From Malania oleifera (taxonomy: Eukaryota; Streptophyta; Magnoliopsida; Santalales; Ximeniaceae): 64,000 nucleotides of DNA. Shown here piece after piece: positions 55,020-64,000 of this stretch. Location: NCBI RefSeq assembly GCF_029873635.1, contig NC_080426.1, positions 57,940,673 to 58,004,672 on the forward strand. The letters run 5' to 3'. The notes beneath the pieces are model-generated. The model made no database searches. It was given only the letters and a program-made list of their open reading frames with translations, and had not been told where the DNA came from. Made by a program: the position numbers and the translations under genes. Every line of letters begins with the position of its first letter. Position 1 is the stretch's first letter.

Positions 55020-56342
55020 GTGAAGGCAGTATCAGAAGGGAAACTGAGGGTGGAGGATATCCCAGTGGTGAGGAATTTTCCTGATGTATTCCCAAAGGAT
55101 TTGCCAGGACTAACTCCTAATCGTGAGGTAGAGTTTGTTATTGATCTGGTTTTGGAGACATCAACGATTTTGAAGGCGCCGTATAGAATGACATCGGCAG
55201 AGTTGAAAGAATTGAAAGAGCAATTGCAGGAACTATTAGATAAGGGGTTTATTCAGCCTAGTGTGTCGCCTTGGGGAGCACCGGTTTTATTTGTGAGGAA
55301 AAAAAATGGGTCAATGGGGTTGTGCATTGAATACAGGGAAATAAATAAAGTAACTATCAAGAAATACTCGCTCCCGCGTATCGATGATTTGTTTGACCAG
55401 TTTCGGGGGACACAGATCTTTTCGAAGATAGATTTATGCTCCAGGTATCATCAGGTGAAAGTCAGGGTAGAATATGTTCCGAATACGACATTTAGAACAC
55501 GGTATGGTCATTATGAATTTCTAGTTATGCCGTTTGGTTTGAAGAATGCTCTTGTGGTGTTTATGAATTTGATGAACAGGGTCTTTCACCAGTACTTGGA
55601 CCAGTTTGTTGTAGTATTTATTGATAATATACTGGTGTATTCGAAGAGCCTAGAGGAGTATGAGGAACATCTGAGTATAGTGCTGTAGGTGTTGTGAGAG
55701 AAGAAGTTATATGCGAAATTTAAGAAGTGCGAGTTTTGGTTGGAACAAGTTACCTTCCTTGGACACGTTATATTTAGGGGTGGTATTTCTATTGATCTGA
55801 GTAAGATTGAGGCAGTGGTATATTGGGTACGACCAAAGAATGTGCATGAGATTAGGAGTTTCCTGGGATTGGTTAGGTACTACCACAGGTTTGTTGAGGG
55901 CTTCTCTAAACTATCAGGCCCGCTGACCAGATTGACCGGGAAGGGAGTGAAGTTTGAGTGGTCCAATGAATGTGAACAGAGCTTCCAAGAATTGAAGCAA
56001 CGACTCATCACTGCGCCAGTGTTGACGATTCCTTTAGGAGAAGAGGGATTTATAATTTATAGTGATGCGTCCCATAAAGGGATCAGATGCGTATTGATGC
56101 AGCGGGGGAGAGTAATTGTCTATGCCTCACGACAATTGAAAGAATATGAGAAGAACTATCCTACCCACAATCTAGAATTGACAGTAGTGGTTTACGTGCT
56201 AAAGATTTGGAGGCACTATCTATATGGGGGTAGGTGTGAGATATTTACTGACCATAAGATTTTAAAATATTTCTTCATGTAGAAGGAATTGAATATGAGG
56301 TAGAGGAGATGATTGGAGCTAATAAAGGATTACGACTGCACT
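55020..56342 (+). pseudogene. Gypsy RT and RNase H, broken
   Basis: [70 protein letters not shown] and the catalytic box F-I-D-N, where the second Asp is lost, near 55620. Stops at 55686 and 55695. RNase H from 55740: '[17 protein letters not shown]', '[20 protein letters not shown]' and '[11 protein letters not shown]', then stops near 56280 and 56300. Domain order and spacing are normal for the family. Confidence 0.92.
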
Positions 56343-57149
56343 ATCAGCTATCACCCAGGCAAGGCTAATGTGGTCGTTGATGCTTTGAGTCGGAAATCAG
56401 TGGATTCATCTTTGTCTGTAGTGGAGATTCAGCATTCGATTTAGATGGATCTGGAGAGGCTCGGTGTGGAGTTGGTAGAGGGTGATCACGAGACGTTTAT
56501 TACTGACTTGGTTTTGTAGTTGACTCTATAGGAGAGGATTAAAGCAACCCAGAGAAATGATGCAAAACTAGTAGAGCTTTTGGGGAAGGTACAGGATGGT
56601 CAGGAAACAGATTTCAGCATCTAAGATGATGGAGCCTTGAGGTTCCGTACTAGGTTATGCGTTCCTTCCGACCCTGAGATCAAGAAGGTTATTCTGGAGG
56701 AAGCACATCGGTATTTGTATACTGTACATCCAGGTAGCACTAAAATGTACAGGGATCTTCGAGAGTCCTTCTGATGGAGCAATATGAAGAGGGAGATAGC
56801 CTAGCATGTGGATCAGTGTTTGACGTGCCAGCAAGTGAAGGCTAAGCATTAGAGACCGGTGGGATCATTGCAGCCACTCCGCATTCCTGAGTGGAAGTGG
56901 GCCCATATAGCGATGGATTTTGTCATTGGATTGCCACCGGAATTGCATGGATAGGATGCTATTTGGGTAGTGGTGGATCGATTTACAAAGACTGCCCACT
57001 TTTTGCCGGTCAAAGTTAGCTACTCCATGGACAGATTGGCTGAGTTATATATCCAGGAGATAGCTAGGCTCCACGGTGTCCTAGTGTCCATAATTTCAGA
57101 CAGAGACCCACGGTTCACATCTTGTTTTTGGAAGAGTTTGAAAGGGACC
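56343..57149 (+). pseudogene. Gypsy integrase, broken and truncated
   Basis: The 'ANVVVDALSRKS' junction, then the HHCC zinc domain (H near 56706 and 56726, CLTCQQVK near 56823) with several stops. In the core, [13 protein letters not shown] (first D) and IISDRDPRF (second D) are kept. The third catalytic residue (E), the chromodomain, PPT and 3' LTR are missing because the Athila-like LTR begins at 57150 right after 'KSLKG'. Confidence 0.9.
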
Positions 57150-58925
57150 TAACTCACTCAAAAAATAAGCAGCTCGGAAGCTATCCCAAGTATAGGAGTT
57201 AAGTCATGTAATATTCAGCCCAAGGGCTAGATTGTCTCCTCAGGGAATGCGTTTTAATCTCAAATTTTACGTTCTTCCAATCGAAATTAAAAATGTACTG
57301 AACTCAGTTCAGATTTGGGTTTTTCAAGATTGTTTAGATTCCTTTTGACCAATTAAAATAACATGCAATTTGAATCCTAAAACTAACGCGCACTGAAGTA
57401 ACGAACAAAAATGGAAACCCTATTTTACTCAAAGAAGACACCGAAACACGCGTTAACTAAAGATGGTAATTTAGAACATGGAATTAAAAACACACAATGG
57501 AAACCCTAGTCTACTCAAAGAAGACACCGAAACACGCGTTAACTAAAGATGGTAATTTAGAACATGGAATTAAAAACACACAATGGAAACTCAATAGATT
57601 GAAAGCACACACTAAAAACCAGGACTTTAACACAAATCAAGAACTCGAACTACAATCACAATTTAAACACAGAACAAACAAAAATTTTACACATAAATGA
57701 TAACAAAAAAAAAAAAAACACGAGAAATCAAATCGGACTTAATTGAAAAGACTAAATTAAAACTCCATCTAATTAGATAAACAAATAAATAATTTCAACA
57801 AGAATTAAATACTTGACAATGTTTAACTTAAAAAGAAATTTCAAATAACATTTAAAAACTAAACTTTATTCAATATTTAAAGACTTAACAAAAATAAATA
57901 AAAGAAAGAAAGGAAGAGAGAGAGAGAGAGAGTAAAAAAGAGCAGCTTGAAGGAGTTGCAGCAGCAGTGGTCTTGGGTGGCCGTGGAAGTTCTTAGCTGG
58001 TGTTGGTGAAGCCGCAGGTTGCTGCTATGGAGATAGAGGTTCTATGCTCGGAAGGTGGCTACTGGTGGTTATGCTCTCGGGTTCTAGCAGGAGCTGCTGT
58101 GTTGGCCGTGGAGGCTGGAGTGCGTATGGCGGCTGTGCAGCAGGGAAGAGGAGAAGCCGGAGCTGGTGTTGTTGGAGTCACGGAAACAAGGGGACAAGGG
58201 AAAGACAGAGGGAAGAAGGGAAAAAAAAAACAGAGAGGGGATTGAGAGACAGGGAGAGCGGGAAGACAAGGGAAAGAGAGAATAGAGGGAGACTAAAAGA
58301 GAAGGAGAGACTGAGGGTTAAAGAGAACCAAGAGAAAGGGTGAGAGGTAGAGAGATAAGAGAGCAAAGAGAAAGGAAAGGGAAGGGAAGTGGGGTGGTGT
58401 TGGAGGCACCCTACGCACAGGGGAGAATAGAGAGAATTTAAAGGGGGGAGGGAATATCCTACTGACCTGGATCCAACTCACTTGACAGGCCATGCATGGC
58501 CGGGTCACATCAAGGCTTTTATTATTATTTTTTTTCCTTTTTTTTTTTTTCTCTTCATTTTTTGCTCATTTTTGTTCTCTGTGAACATGGCCTGTTTTGA
58601 CCCTCTTGGAACCCGTTTCGCTTGAAACTCAAAACACAAAAATTGTATATAATCCTTTCTTATTTCTCTAGAAATTTGAATCGTCTCGATCGAAGCTCGG
58701 AAGAAAAAGTTATACATAAAATACGAACAGGTGCCGGTTTTGGTTCCTGGGAATTTTCCCGCGATAAAAAATTACCAAAAATTCATAAATTGCACAATAA
58801 AACTCAAGAATGATAAATTCAGAACTTTATTAAAATATTGGATGTAAATGGACATTTAATTAAAAATAAAATCCGTAAGGACCGGATTAAAGTGCCCAAT
58901 TACGCAGTTTTGACGCGTAATCACA
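57150..58925 (-). mobile_element. 3' LTR of the Athila-like element
   Basis: Minus sense: TGTGATTACGCG...GAGTGAGTTA (end mutated from TCA). Colinear with 62493-64000. Contains an 86-bp duplication (57410-57590), a short GA run (57916-57932) and a G/A-rich leader. The apparent ORFs at 58000-58508 and 58504-58813 are composition artefacts. Confidence 0.9.
57410..57590. repeat. 86-bp tandem duplication in Athila-like LTR
   Basis: Two copies beginning AATGGAAACCC at 57410 and 57496; the same duplication is in the other LTR (about 62752-62930), so it predates insertion. Confidence 0.92.
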
Positions 58926-60536
58926 CCCCCCAACTAACGTTTTGCGAGTCTCTGGAAAATGACGTGAATGAATTTCAGGGCAGTGCCTACAACTAAAAAC
59001 TTTGATGAACATGAAATCAATGCACATGCGACACAAGTATACCGCTTCACATACAAAAACATAACTGAATGTCACACAAGCTTGTTCCTATTCAACACAC
59101 ACAACTCCAAAGCACATCACTCATGCAAGTTTCATCGTTTATATGTCATTTAAGAACAGTATACTCACGTGAAGTTAACCGGCGGCACAATTCAGAGTTA
59201 ATGCAGTCATATAAGTCCGAGTATAACCAGGTAAACCCTCGAGGTGTGTGTGATGTATGTGACTCAGTACACCTAGGATATTAGTGGACACCTACAGAAC
59301 GGTTGCTTTGACTCGGCCTAATGGGTATACCCTCAAGAACACTCAAAGAGGATGGGTTCACTCATCATATGTGAGGAGGAGTGTCGCGATCAAACATCCT
59401 ACATAGTAAAAGGAACAAACACTAAGTATATGGAGTGGACTAGTCTGGAAAGGATCTAACCTATCCATGAGGTGTCGGGTCCTTCAGCCTAGCATCTTCT
59501 CACCTACCCGCCATATCCAATTGAGACTACCCTAGATCAACTTATTCACAAACTTGTCTTGAATACATTTGAGGCATTAACTGGTTGAGGAATCTTCATA
59601 CGTGGAAAATATGTGTCGTGTCCTTGACTTTTTTGTGATATTTGTGTGGATCAAGCATTAGCGTTTCATCTCATGCGCATGTGTATTTCTTGTTCTTTCT
59701 TCTGCTCATTCTTCATTTTCTGTCTTTTCTTGATCAATTAGGACAATCTTAACACTTCTTTTGTAATCTTCAAATAATCAATAGGAATTGAGTTCGAATA
59801 ATGGTCCATGAACTAAGTCTATCTCTAGGGGTGGCTCAGCCTTCATATCTTGAGTAGGCTACAAAACCTAGGTTTCTATCTCCCCACTAGATGTTACCTC
59901 TAGGCTAGAAAATCAAAGACATAGACTAGTATACAAGGATCATCTAGAAAAAAGAGAGTTGAGTTCTATGAACTCTGATTTGATATTAACGCTCAAAAGG
60001 ATGATAAATAGCTCAAGGATATCTCACAAGATGTCATAGTCGCCATGGTTGTTCTCTCAATATTCATAGGAAACCTTAAGTGCAATGAATCGCGTGAATG
60101 TGTTTATTCAATCTCGTGAGATGCCGTGTAAATACAAGAAATTATATAGCCAGATTAACACGAGTGTACTACCAATCAATTCTTCACAGAGTCATAATAA
60201 TCATATAAAGAGAAATTACGTATGATTTACTCAAGTGTGTCATTCTTAAGTTATACGCAATTATGTGAAGGGTATGAGTCAGTGTTAAGCATGGCATAAT
60301 GCAGTGTGATTCCTCAGTTCTCTTTCTTTCTTTCTCTCATTCTTTTTTATTTTTTTTGTTTTTTTAAATTTTTTTGATTTTTTTAATTTTTTTGATTTTT
60401 TTAATTTTTTTATTTTTTTTAATTTTTTAAATTTTTTTGATAATATAAAACCCATATAAAACCCGGTACGTGTACGTGCACAGTGTCACATGTGAATGCT
60501 CACCCCCCCCCCCCAAAACTAAAGTGGACATTGTCC
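58926..60536 (-). other. Athila-like 3' untranslated region, no gene
   Basis: The PPT complement at 58926-58937 (minus AGTTGGGGGG) joins the LTR. 1.6 kb of unremarkable sequence follows; then a T-rich low-complexity stretch (60345-60440, units of 'tttttgattttttttaa' kind), a C run (60504-60516) and the motif 'cattgaggacaatgtcc' (minus, about 60527-60543) that commonly follows pol in Athila/Tat elements. Confidence 0.75.
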
Positions 60537-60923
60537 TCAATGTGAAGGCATAGGAGAATTAGAAAGGATTGTGCACGGGAAAAGTAAAGCGTACCTGAGT
60601 GACAGGGTAATGGAAAAGAAAGACTGAACTACGAGAAAATAGACCTGAAAACTAACTAAAAATAAAAGAAGGTAAAATAAAAGGAAAATAAGGGAAATAA
60701 AAACATCATAATTGTCTCGCGGAGGCTCAGGAGGAATTTCGTCTGGTGGCCGCAGGTCTATAAATTGCATTGGCGGCTCTCTAAATTTGAGTCGCCATAA
60801 TAGATCAGTCTTCAGACCTGCATGAAAATCAGCCTCAAATGAATTAATACTCATTAAAATACCAAAAAATATGTGTGCAGATTGACCCTCGTGTGTTGAC
60901 AAGAAAGGGTCTTTATTCAACAT
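60537..60923 (-). pseudogene. Small frame near the end of the Athila-like internal region
   Basis: 128 codons reading MLNKDPFLSTHEGQ, then a proline-rich patch (PPDEIPPEPP) and a hydrophobic stretch of about 30 residues near the C-terminus that could be a membrane segment. Its position just before the 'ttgaggacaatgtcc' motif is where the end of the polyprotein region lies in Athila/Tat elements. I do not recognise the domain; it may be a translated remnant only. Confidence 0.4.
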
Positions 60924-61055
60924 CGTGTCTAGGAAATTTGCTTCTTTACGAACTAGTGTTTGAGAGAAAGTTATTGGAACCGTTACCTTTAGTTCTTTGA
61001 AAGCATTAACATTACAAGTTTTACCTGGTTCTTTGAAAATTAGATTCTCACCAGA

Positions 61056-61334
61056 CTAGTCACCCTCTTTATTAGGTGTACAAATCATCTCACCACGACA
61101 AGGATCTACTTCCACATTGGGCTCTGTTACATCTAATTCAGGAAGGAGTGACGGTTCCATGGTTTCTAGGCTCTGAGAGTGAGGTACCGTAGGATGGTAC
61201 TCTGTATTGGTATCAGTCTCCTCATTAACTGATTGCTCCGCTTCTAGGCTCATTTCCTCTGATTTTTCTTTGAATTCATCTATTTCAGCCATAACTTCTG
61301 GTGCTGGGATAACTGGTTGCCTGGCGATGAACAT
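61056..61334 (-). pseudogene. Athila-like gag C-terminal / spacer frame
   Basis: 92 codons, acidic and Glu/Thr-rich (for example ETDTNTEYHPTVPHSQ), no motif recognised. It follows the gag frame on the minus strand and probably represents the gag tail or linker to the deleted pol. Confidence 0.45.
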
Positions 61335-61429
61335 CTCAGGTTAGGGAACTTCTTTCTCGCTTCTCGGAGTAATGGCGGTCTCTGCTGTCTCAAAGAGAAC
61401 ATCGTGCACTTGTTGTTGTGGCTACTAGC

Positions 61430-62375
61430 ACTCTTGAGGACTAGGCTGAGGTTCTACGAGCAATTCTTCTTTTTCTAAGATGTCCAACTGTGTGCTTATC
61501 GCATTAATGGTGTCCCGCAATTCATTCTGATGATCGACTTGAGTTTTTATGAATTGCTAGAGCATGCTCGCCATCTGTGTCATGCTTTCCTCAAACAGGT
61601 CTGACGGCATACAACTCTGAGGGATCTGTTGTGGCTGATATTGAGGTGGAGGAATATCTGGGTAGTTTGGTGGTTCGTATACATCTCCACCACCGATTGT
61701 GCTGATAGAGTGTGCAGTCATGGGTGCTTGAGTGTATCATGTGTTCCACTGTGGGACATTTTTAGCTAAGTAATCAAAGAATGATAATACCTGATCTGGA
61801 TCCTCGCTGACGGGCTCTCCATTAGACATGGTCTGGACAAAGTACTTGCAATCAGGGGTAAAAGTTGTATAAAAACAATCAGCTAACCTCCATGAGTCAA
61901 ACCCGTGATGTGGACAAGTACTTAGCAGATCCTTGAATCGCTCCCAGCAAGCCCGAAATGTCTCGTCATCCTGTTGCACAAAATTAAGAATTTATTCCTG
62001 CAAAAATTGAGTTTTCTATGAGGAACAAAAAACATATAGAAATTCACGCTCCATATCAGACTAATTAGTGATTGAGTGAGGTCTCAAGGACTGAAATCAC
62101 ATCTGCGCTCTAACCTTCAAAGAGCCAAGAAATAAATGCAGTTTAGTAGATTCATCAGTTCTAGTATGAGAGAAAAAAATATTGCAAGTCAACTCGAACT
62201 CTGACAGGTGCTGATAAGGGCACTCAGATTCTGTCCCATAGAACTGAGGTAGTAATGACTTCCTCCCGCGCTGCCTTATGAAATCAAGTTCTTCATTAGG
62301 CAAAGTGAAAGAGGATGCAGTAGTGTATTCAAGCTGCAAAAAGTCCATTTTCGTGCGCGGTGCAGGTGCAGCCAT
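61430..62375 (-). pseudogene. Athila/Tat-like gag, broken
   Basis: Starts at the minus-strand ATG at 62375, about 95 bp from the PBS. It reads LPNEELDFIRQRGRKSLLPQ, then FYGTESECPYQHLSEFELTC, the diagnostic Athila/Tat gag block. After a frameshift between 62097 and 61979 it reads QQDDETFRACWERFKDLLST and CPHHGFDSWRLADCFYTTF, again a signature block. After a stop at 61737 it continues with a proline/glutamine-rich part and a coiled-coil-like QFIKTQVDHQNELRDTINAI near 61530. It would form the particle core and may serve in trans packaging; broken here. Confidence 0.88.
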
Positions 62376-62468
62376 TTTTTTTCAAAACTCAATTTTTTTT
62401 TGGTTTTTTTTTTCATAAAACTAATAAAAATGACGGGAAAAATGCTAATTTGAGACTAAGATCGACAT

Positions 62469-62486
62469 TCCCTAGCAACGGCGCCA
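62469..62486 (-). other. Primer-binding site (minus), tRNA-Asp type
   Basis: The minus strand reads TGGCGCCGTTGCTAGGGA, one or two bases off the common TGGCGCCGTTGCCGGGGA complementary to tRNA-Asp and typical of Athila/Tat elements. It lies 6 bp from the LTR end. Confidence 0.92.
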
Positions 62487-63260
62487 AAAACTTGACTCAC
62501 TCGAAAAATGAGCAGCTCAAAAGTTATTCCAAGTATAGGAGTTAAGTTGTGTAATATTCAGCCCAAGGACTAGATCGTCTCCTCAGGGAATACGTTTTAA
62601 TCTCAAATTTTACGTTCTTCCAATCGAAATTAAAAATGTATTGAACTCAGTTCAAATTCGGGTTTTTCAAGATTGTTCAGATTCCTTTTGACCAATTAAA
62701 ATAACATGCAATTTGAATCCTAAAACTAACGCGCAGTGAAGTAACGAGCAAAAATGGAAACCCTAGTCTACTCAAAGAAGACACCAAAACACATGTTAAC
62801 TAAAGATGGTAATTTAGAACATGGAATTAAAAACACACAATAGAAACCCTAGTCTACTCAAAGAAGACACCGAAACACACGTTAACTAAAGATGGTAATT
62901 TAGAACATGGAATTAAAAACACACAATTGAAACTCAATAGATTCAAAGCACACACTAAAAACCAGGACTTTAACACAAATCAAGAACTCGAACTACAATC
63001 ACAATTTAAACACAGAACAATCAAAAATTTAACACATAAACGATAACAAAAAAAAAAAATAATAAAAACACAAGAAATCAAACCGGACTTAATTGAAAAG
63101 ACTAAATTAAAACTCCCACTAATTAGATAAACAAATAAATAATTTCAACAAGAATTAAATACTTGACAATGTTCAACTTAAAAAGAAATTTCAAATAACA
63201 TTTAAAAACTAAAATTTATTCAATATTTAAAGACTTAAAAAAAAATAAAAGAAAGAAAGG

Positions 63261-63263
<3 letters not shown>

Positions 63264-63328
<65 letters not shown>
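63264..63328. repeat. (AG)n microsatellite, expanded
   Basis: About 64 bp of AG against about 17 bp in the partner LTR at 57916-57932. Confidence 0.95.
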
Positions 63329-63329
<1 letters not shown>

Positions 63330-63884
63330 AAACAGAGCAGCTTGAAGGAGTTGCAGCAGCAGTGGTCTTGGGTGGCCGTGGAAGTTCTCGGCTAGGGTTG
63401 GTGAAGCCACAGGTTGCTGCTATGGAGATGGAGGTTCTATGCTTAGAAGGTGGCTGCTGGTGGTTGTGCTCTCGGGTTCCAGTAGGAGCTGCTGTGTTGG
63501 TCGTGGAGGCTGGAGTGCATATGGTGGCTGTGCAGTAGGGTAGAGGAGAGGCTGGGGCTGGTGTTGTTGGAATCACGACAGCAAAGGGACAAGGGAAAGA
63601 CAGAGGGAAGAAAGGAAAAAAAATATAGAGGGGATCGAGAGACAGGGAGAGCGGGAAGACAAGGGAAAGAGAGAATAGAGGGAGACTGAAAGAGAAGGAG
63701 AGACTGAGGGTTAGAGAGAACCAAGAGAAAGGGTGAGAGGCAGAGAGAGAAGAGAGCAAAGAGAAAGGAAAGGAAAGGGAAGAGGGGTGGTGCCGGAGGC
63801 ACCCCGTGCATGGGGGAGAAGAGAGGGCATTTAAAGAGGGGAGGGAATGCCCTGGTGACCCGGATCCAACTCACACATCAAGGC

Positions 63885-63885
<1 letters not shown>

Positions 63886-63924
<39 letters not shown>
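63886..63924. repeat. (ATT)n microsatellite
   Basis: About 13 units; the partner LTR has only 'ttattattatt' followed by T runs at 58519-58550. Confidence 0.95.
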
Positions 63925-64000
63925 TTCTCTTCATTTTTTGCTCATTTTTGTTCTCTGCGAACATGGTCTGTTTTGACCCTCTTGAAACCCATTTTGCTCG

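Larger units (their letters stand above)
50628..57149 (+). mobile_element. Ty3/gypsy element (Tekay/Del-like), 3'-truncated
   Basis: 5' LTR 50628-53145, PBS 53151-53162, gag 53531-54540, protease, RT, RNase H and integrase in gypsy order up to 57149, where the Athila-like LTR cuts integrase. The long LTR (2.5 kb) and tRNA-iMet PBS fit the Tekay/Del group; the C-terminal chromodomain region is missing, so the assignment is tentative. Confidence 0.88.
57150..64000 (-). mobile_element. Athila/Tat-like LTR element without pol (minus, runs off the right edge)
   Basis: 3' LTR 57150-58925, PPT complement 58926-58937, internal 58938-62492, PBS complement 62469-62486, 5' LTR 62493 to beyond 64000. 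The interior encodes gag and short flanking ORFs on the minus strand but no protease, RT, RNase H or integrase, so it is a non-autonomous derivative. The TSD cannot be checked because the right end is outside. Confidence 0.9.
62493..64000 (-). mobile_element. 5' LTR of the Athila-like element, partial
   Basis: Left end TGACTCACTCGAAAA (LTR 3' end), colinear with 57150-58610. Differs from its partner by a long (AG)n (63264-63328) and a longer (ATT)n (63886-63924). The apparent Ser/Leu-rich and Ser/Pro-rich ORFs at 63216-63874 come from the purine-rich leader. Confidence 0.9.

Noticed and set aside
60537..60923. Host membrane protein gene
   Set aside because: Has a hydrophobic stretch but lies between gag and the post-pol motif of the Athila-like element; better explained as an element remnant.
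63216..63874. Three overlapping Ser/Leu/Pro-rich open frames, and similar ones at 58000-58508
   Set aside because: They arise from GA-rich LTR leader; the two LTR copies do not preserve the same frames.

Overview
This window is plant nuclear DNA, almost certainly from a eudicot: AT-rich and packed with LTR retrotransposons typed by their primer-binding sites (PBS), polypurine tracts (PPT) and decayed gag-pol reading frames. It also holds a LINE fragment, short microsatellites and one intact nuclear-type tRNA-Gln gene. I see no intact host protein-coding gene, and I cannot name the species from sequence alone. Nearly every long open frame is a piece of a broken retrotransposon polyprotein.

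Layout. 1-3877: remains of minus-strand Ty3/gypsy elements (two LTRs and a scrap of pol tail) around a Sirevirus-type scrap. 3905-13013: 3' half of a plus-strand Ty1/copia Sirevirus (RT, RNase H, an extra downstream ORF, 3' UTR, PPT, 3' LTR), interrupted by two solo LTRs (4362-6557 and 9092-10887), each with a perfect 5-bp target-site duplication (TSD). 13014-19938: a gypsy pol fragment split by a younger, internally deleted gypsy element (13293-18415, TSD AATTA). 19939-41749: a minus-strand Sirevirus-like element without pol. It contains a gypsy solo LTR (26024-28399, TSD TAAGT) in its interior and a whole plus-strand Sirevirus (30679-41477, TSD CAGTT) in its 5' LTR; a truncated LINE in turn sits in the 3' LTR of that Sirevirus. 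41750-49807: the least repetitive part, with a copia solo LTR, a SINE-like trace, a diverged tandem repeat, the tRNA-Gln gene and a copia RNase H/LTR remnant. 49808-57149: a gypsy LTR fragment cut by a plus-strand gypsy element (LTR-PBS-gag-PR-RT-RH-IN). 57150-64000: a minus-strand Athila/Tat-like element with a tRNA-Asp PBS and gag but no pol, running off the window and truncating the preceding integrase.

How parts work together. None of the elements looks autonomous now: catalytic residues are replaced (RT YVDD to YVED, FIDN or FIYN; integrase E to K; protease DSG changed) and many stops are of the C-to-T / G-to-A kind expected from deamination of methylated cytosine. The signals still legible are regulatory. 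In at least a dozen LTRs from both superfamilies, the 150-370 bp next to the predicted TATA box is an array of short inverted repeats with a centre usually of the form NCGN; arm sequence differs between families but the arms stay complementary. Two gypsy elements also share a strong splice-donor consensus inside the LTR and an acceptor consensus one base before the gag ATG, suggesting a leader intron that would remove the PBS. One Sirevirus extra ORF starts with a peptide nearly identical to the histone H3 tail and ends in an acidic tail. These are the observations most worth checking.
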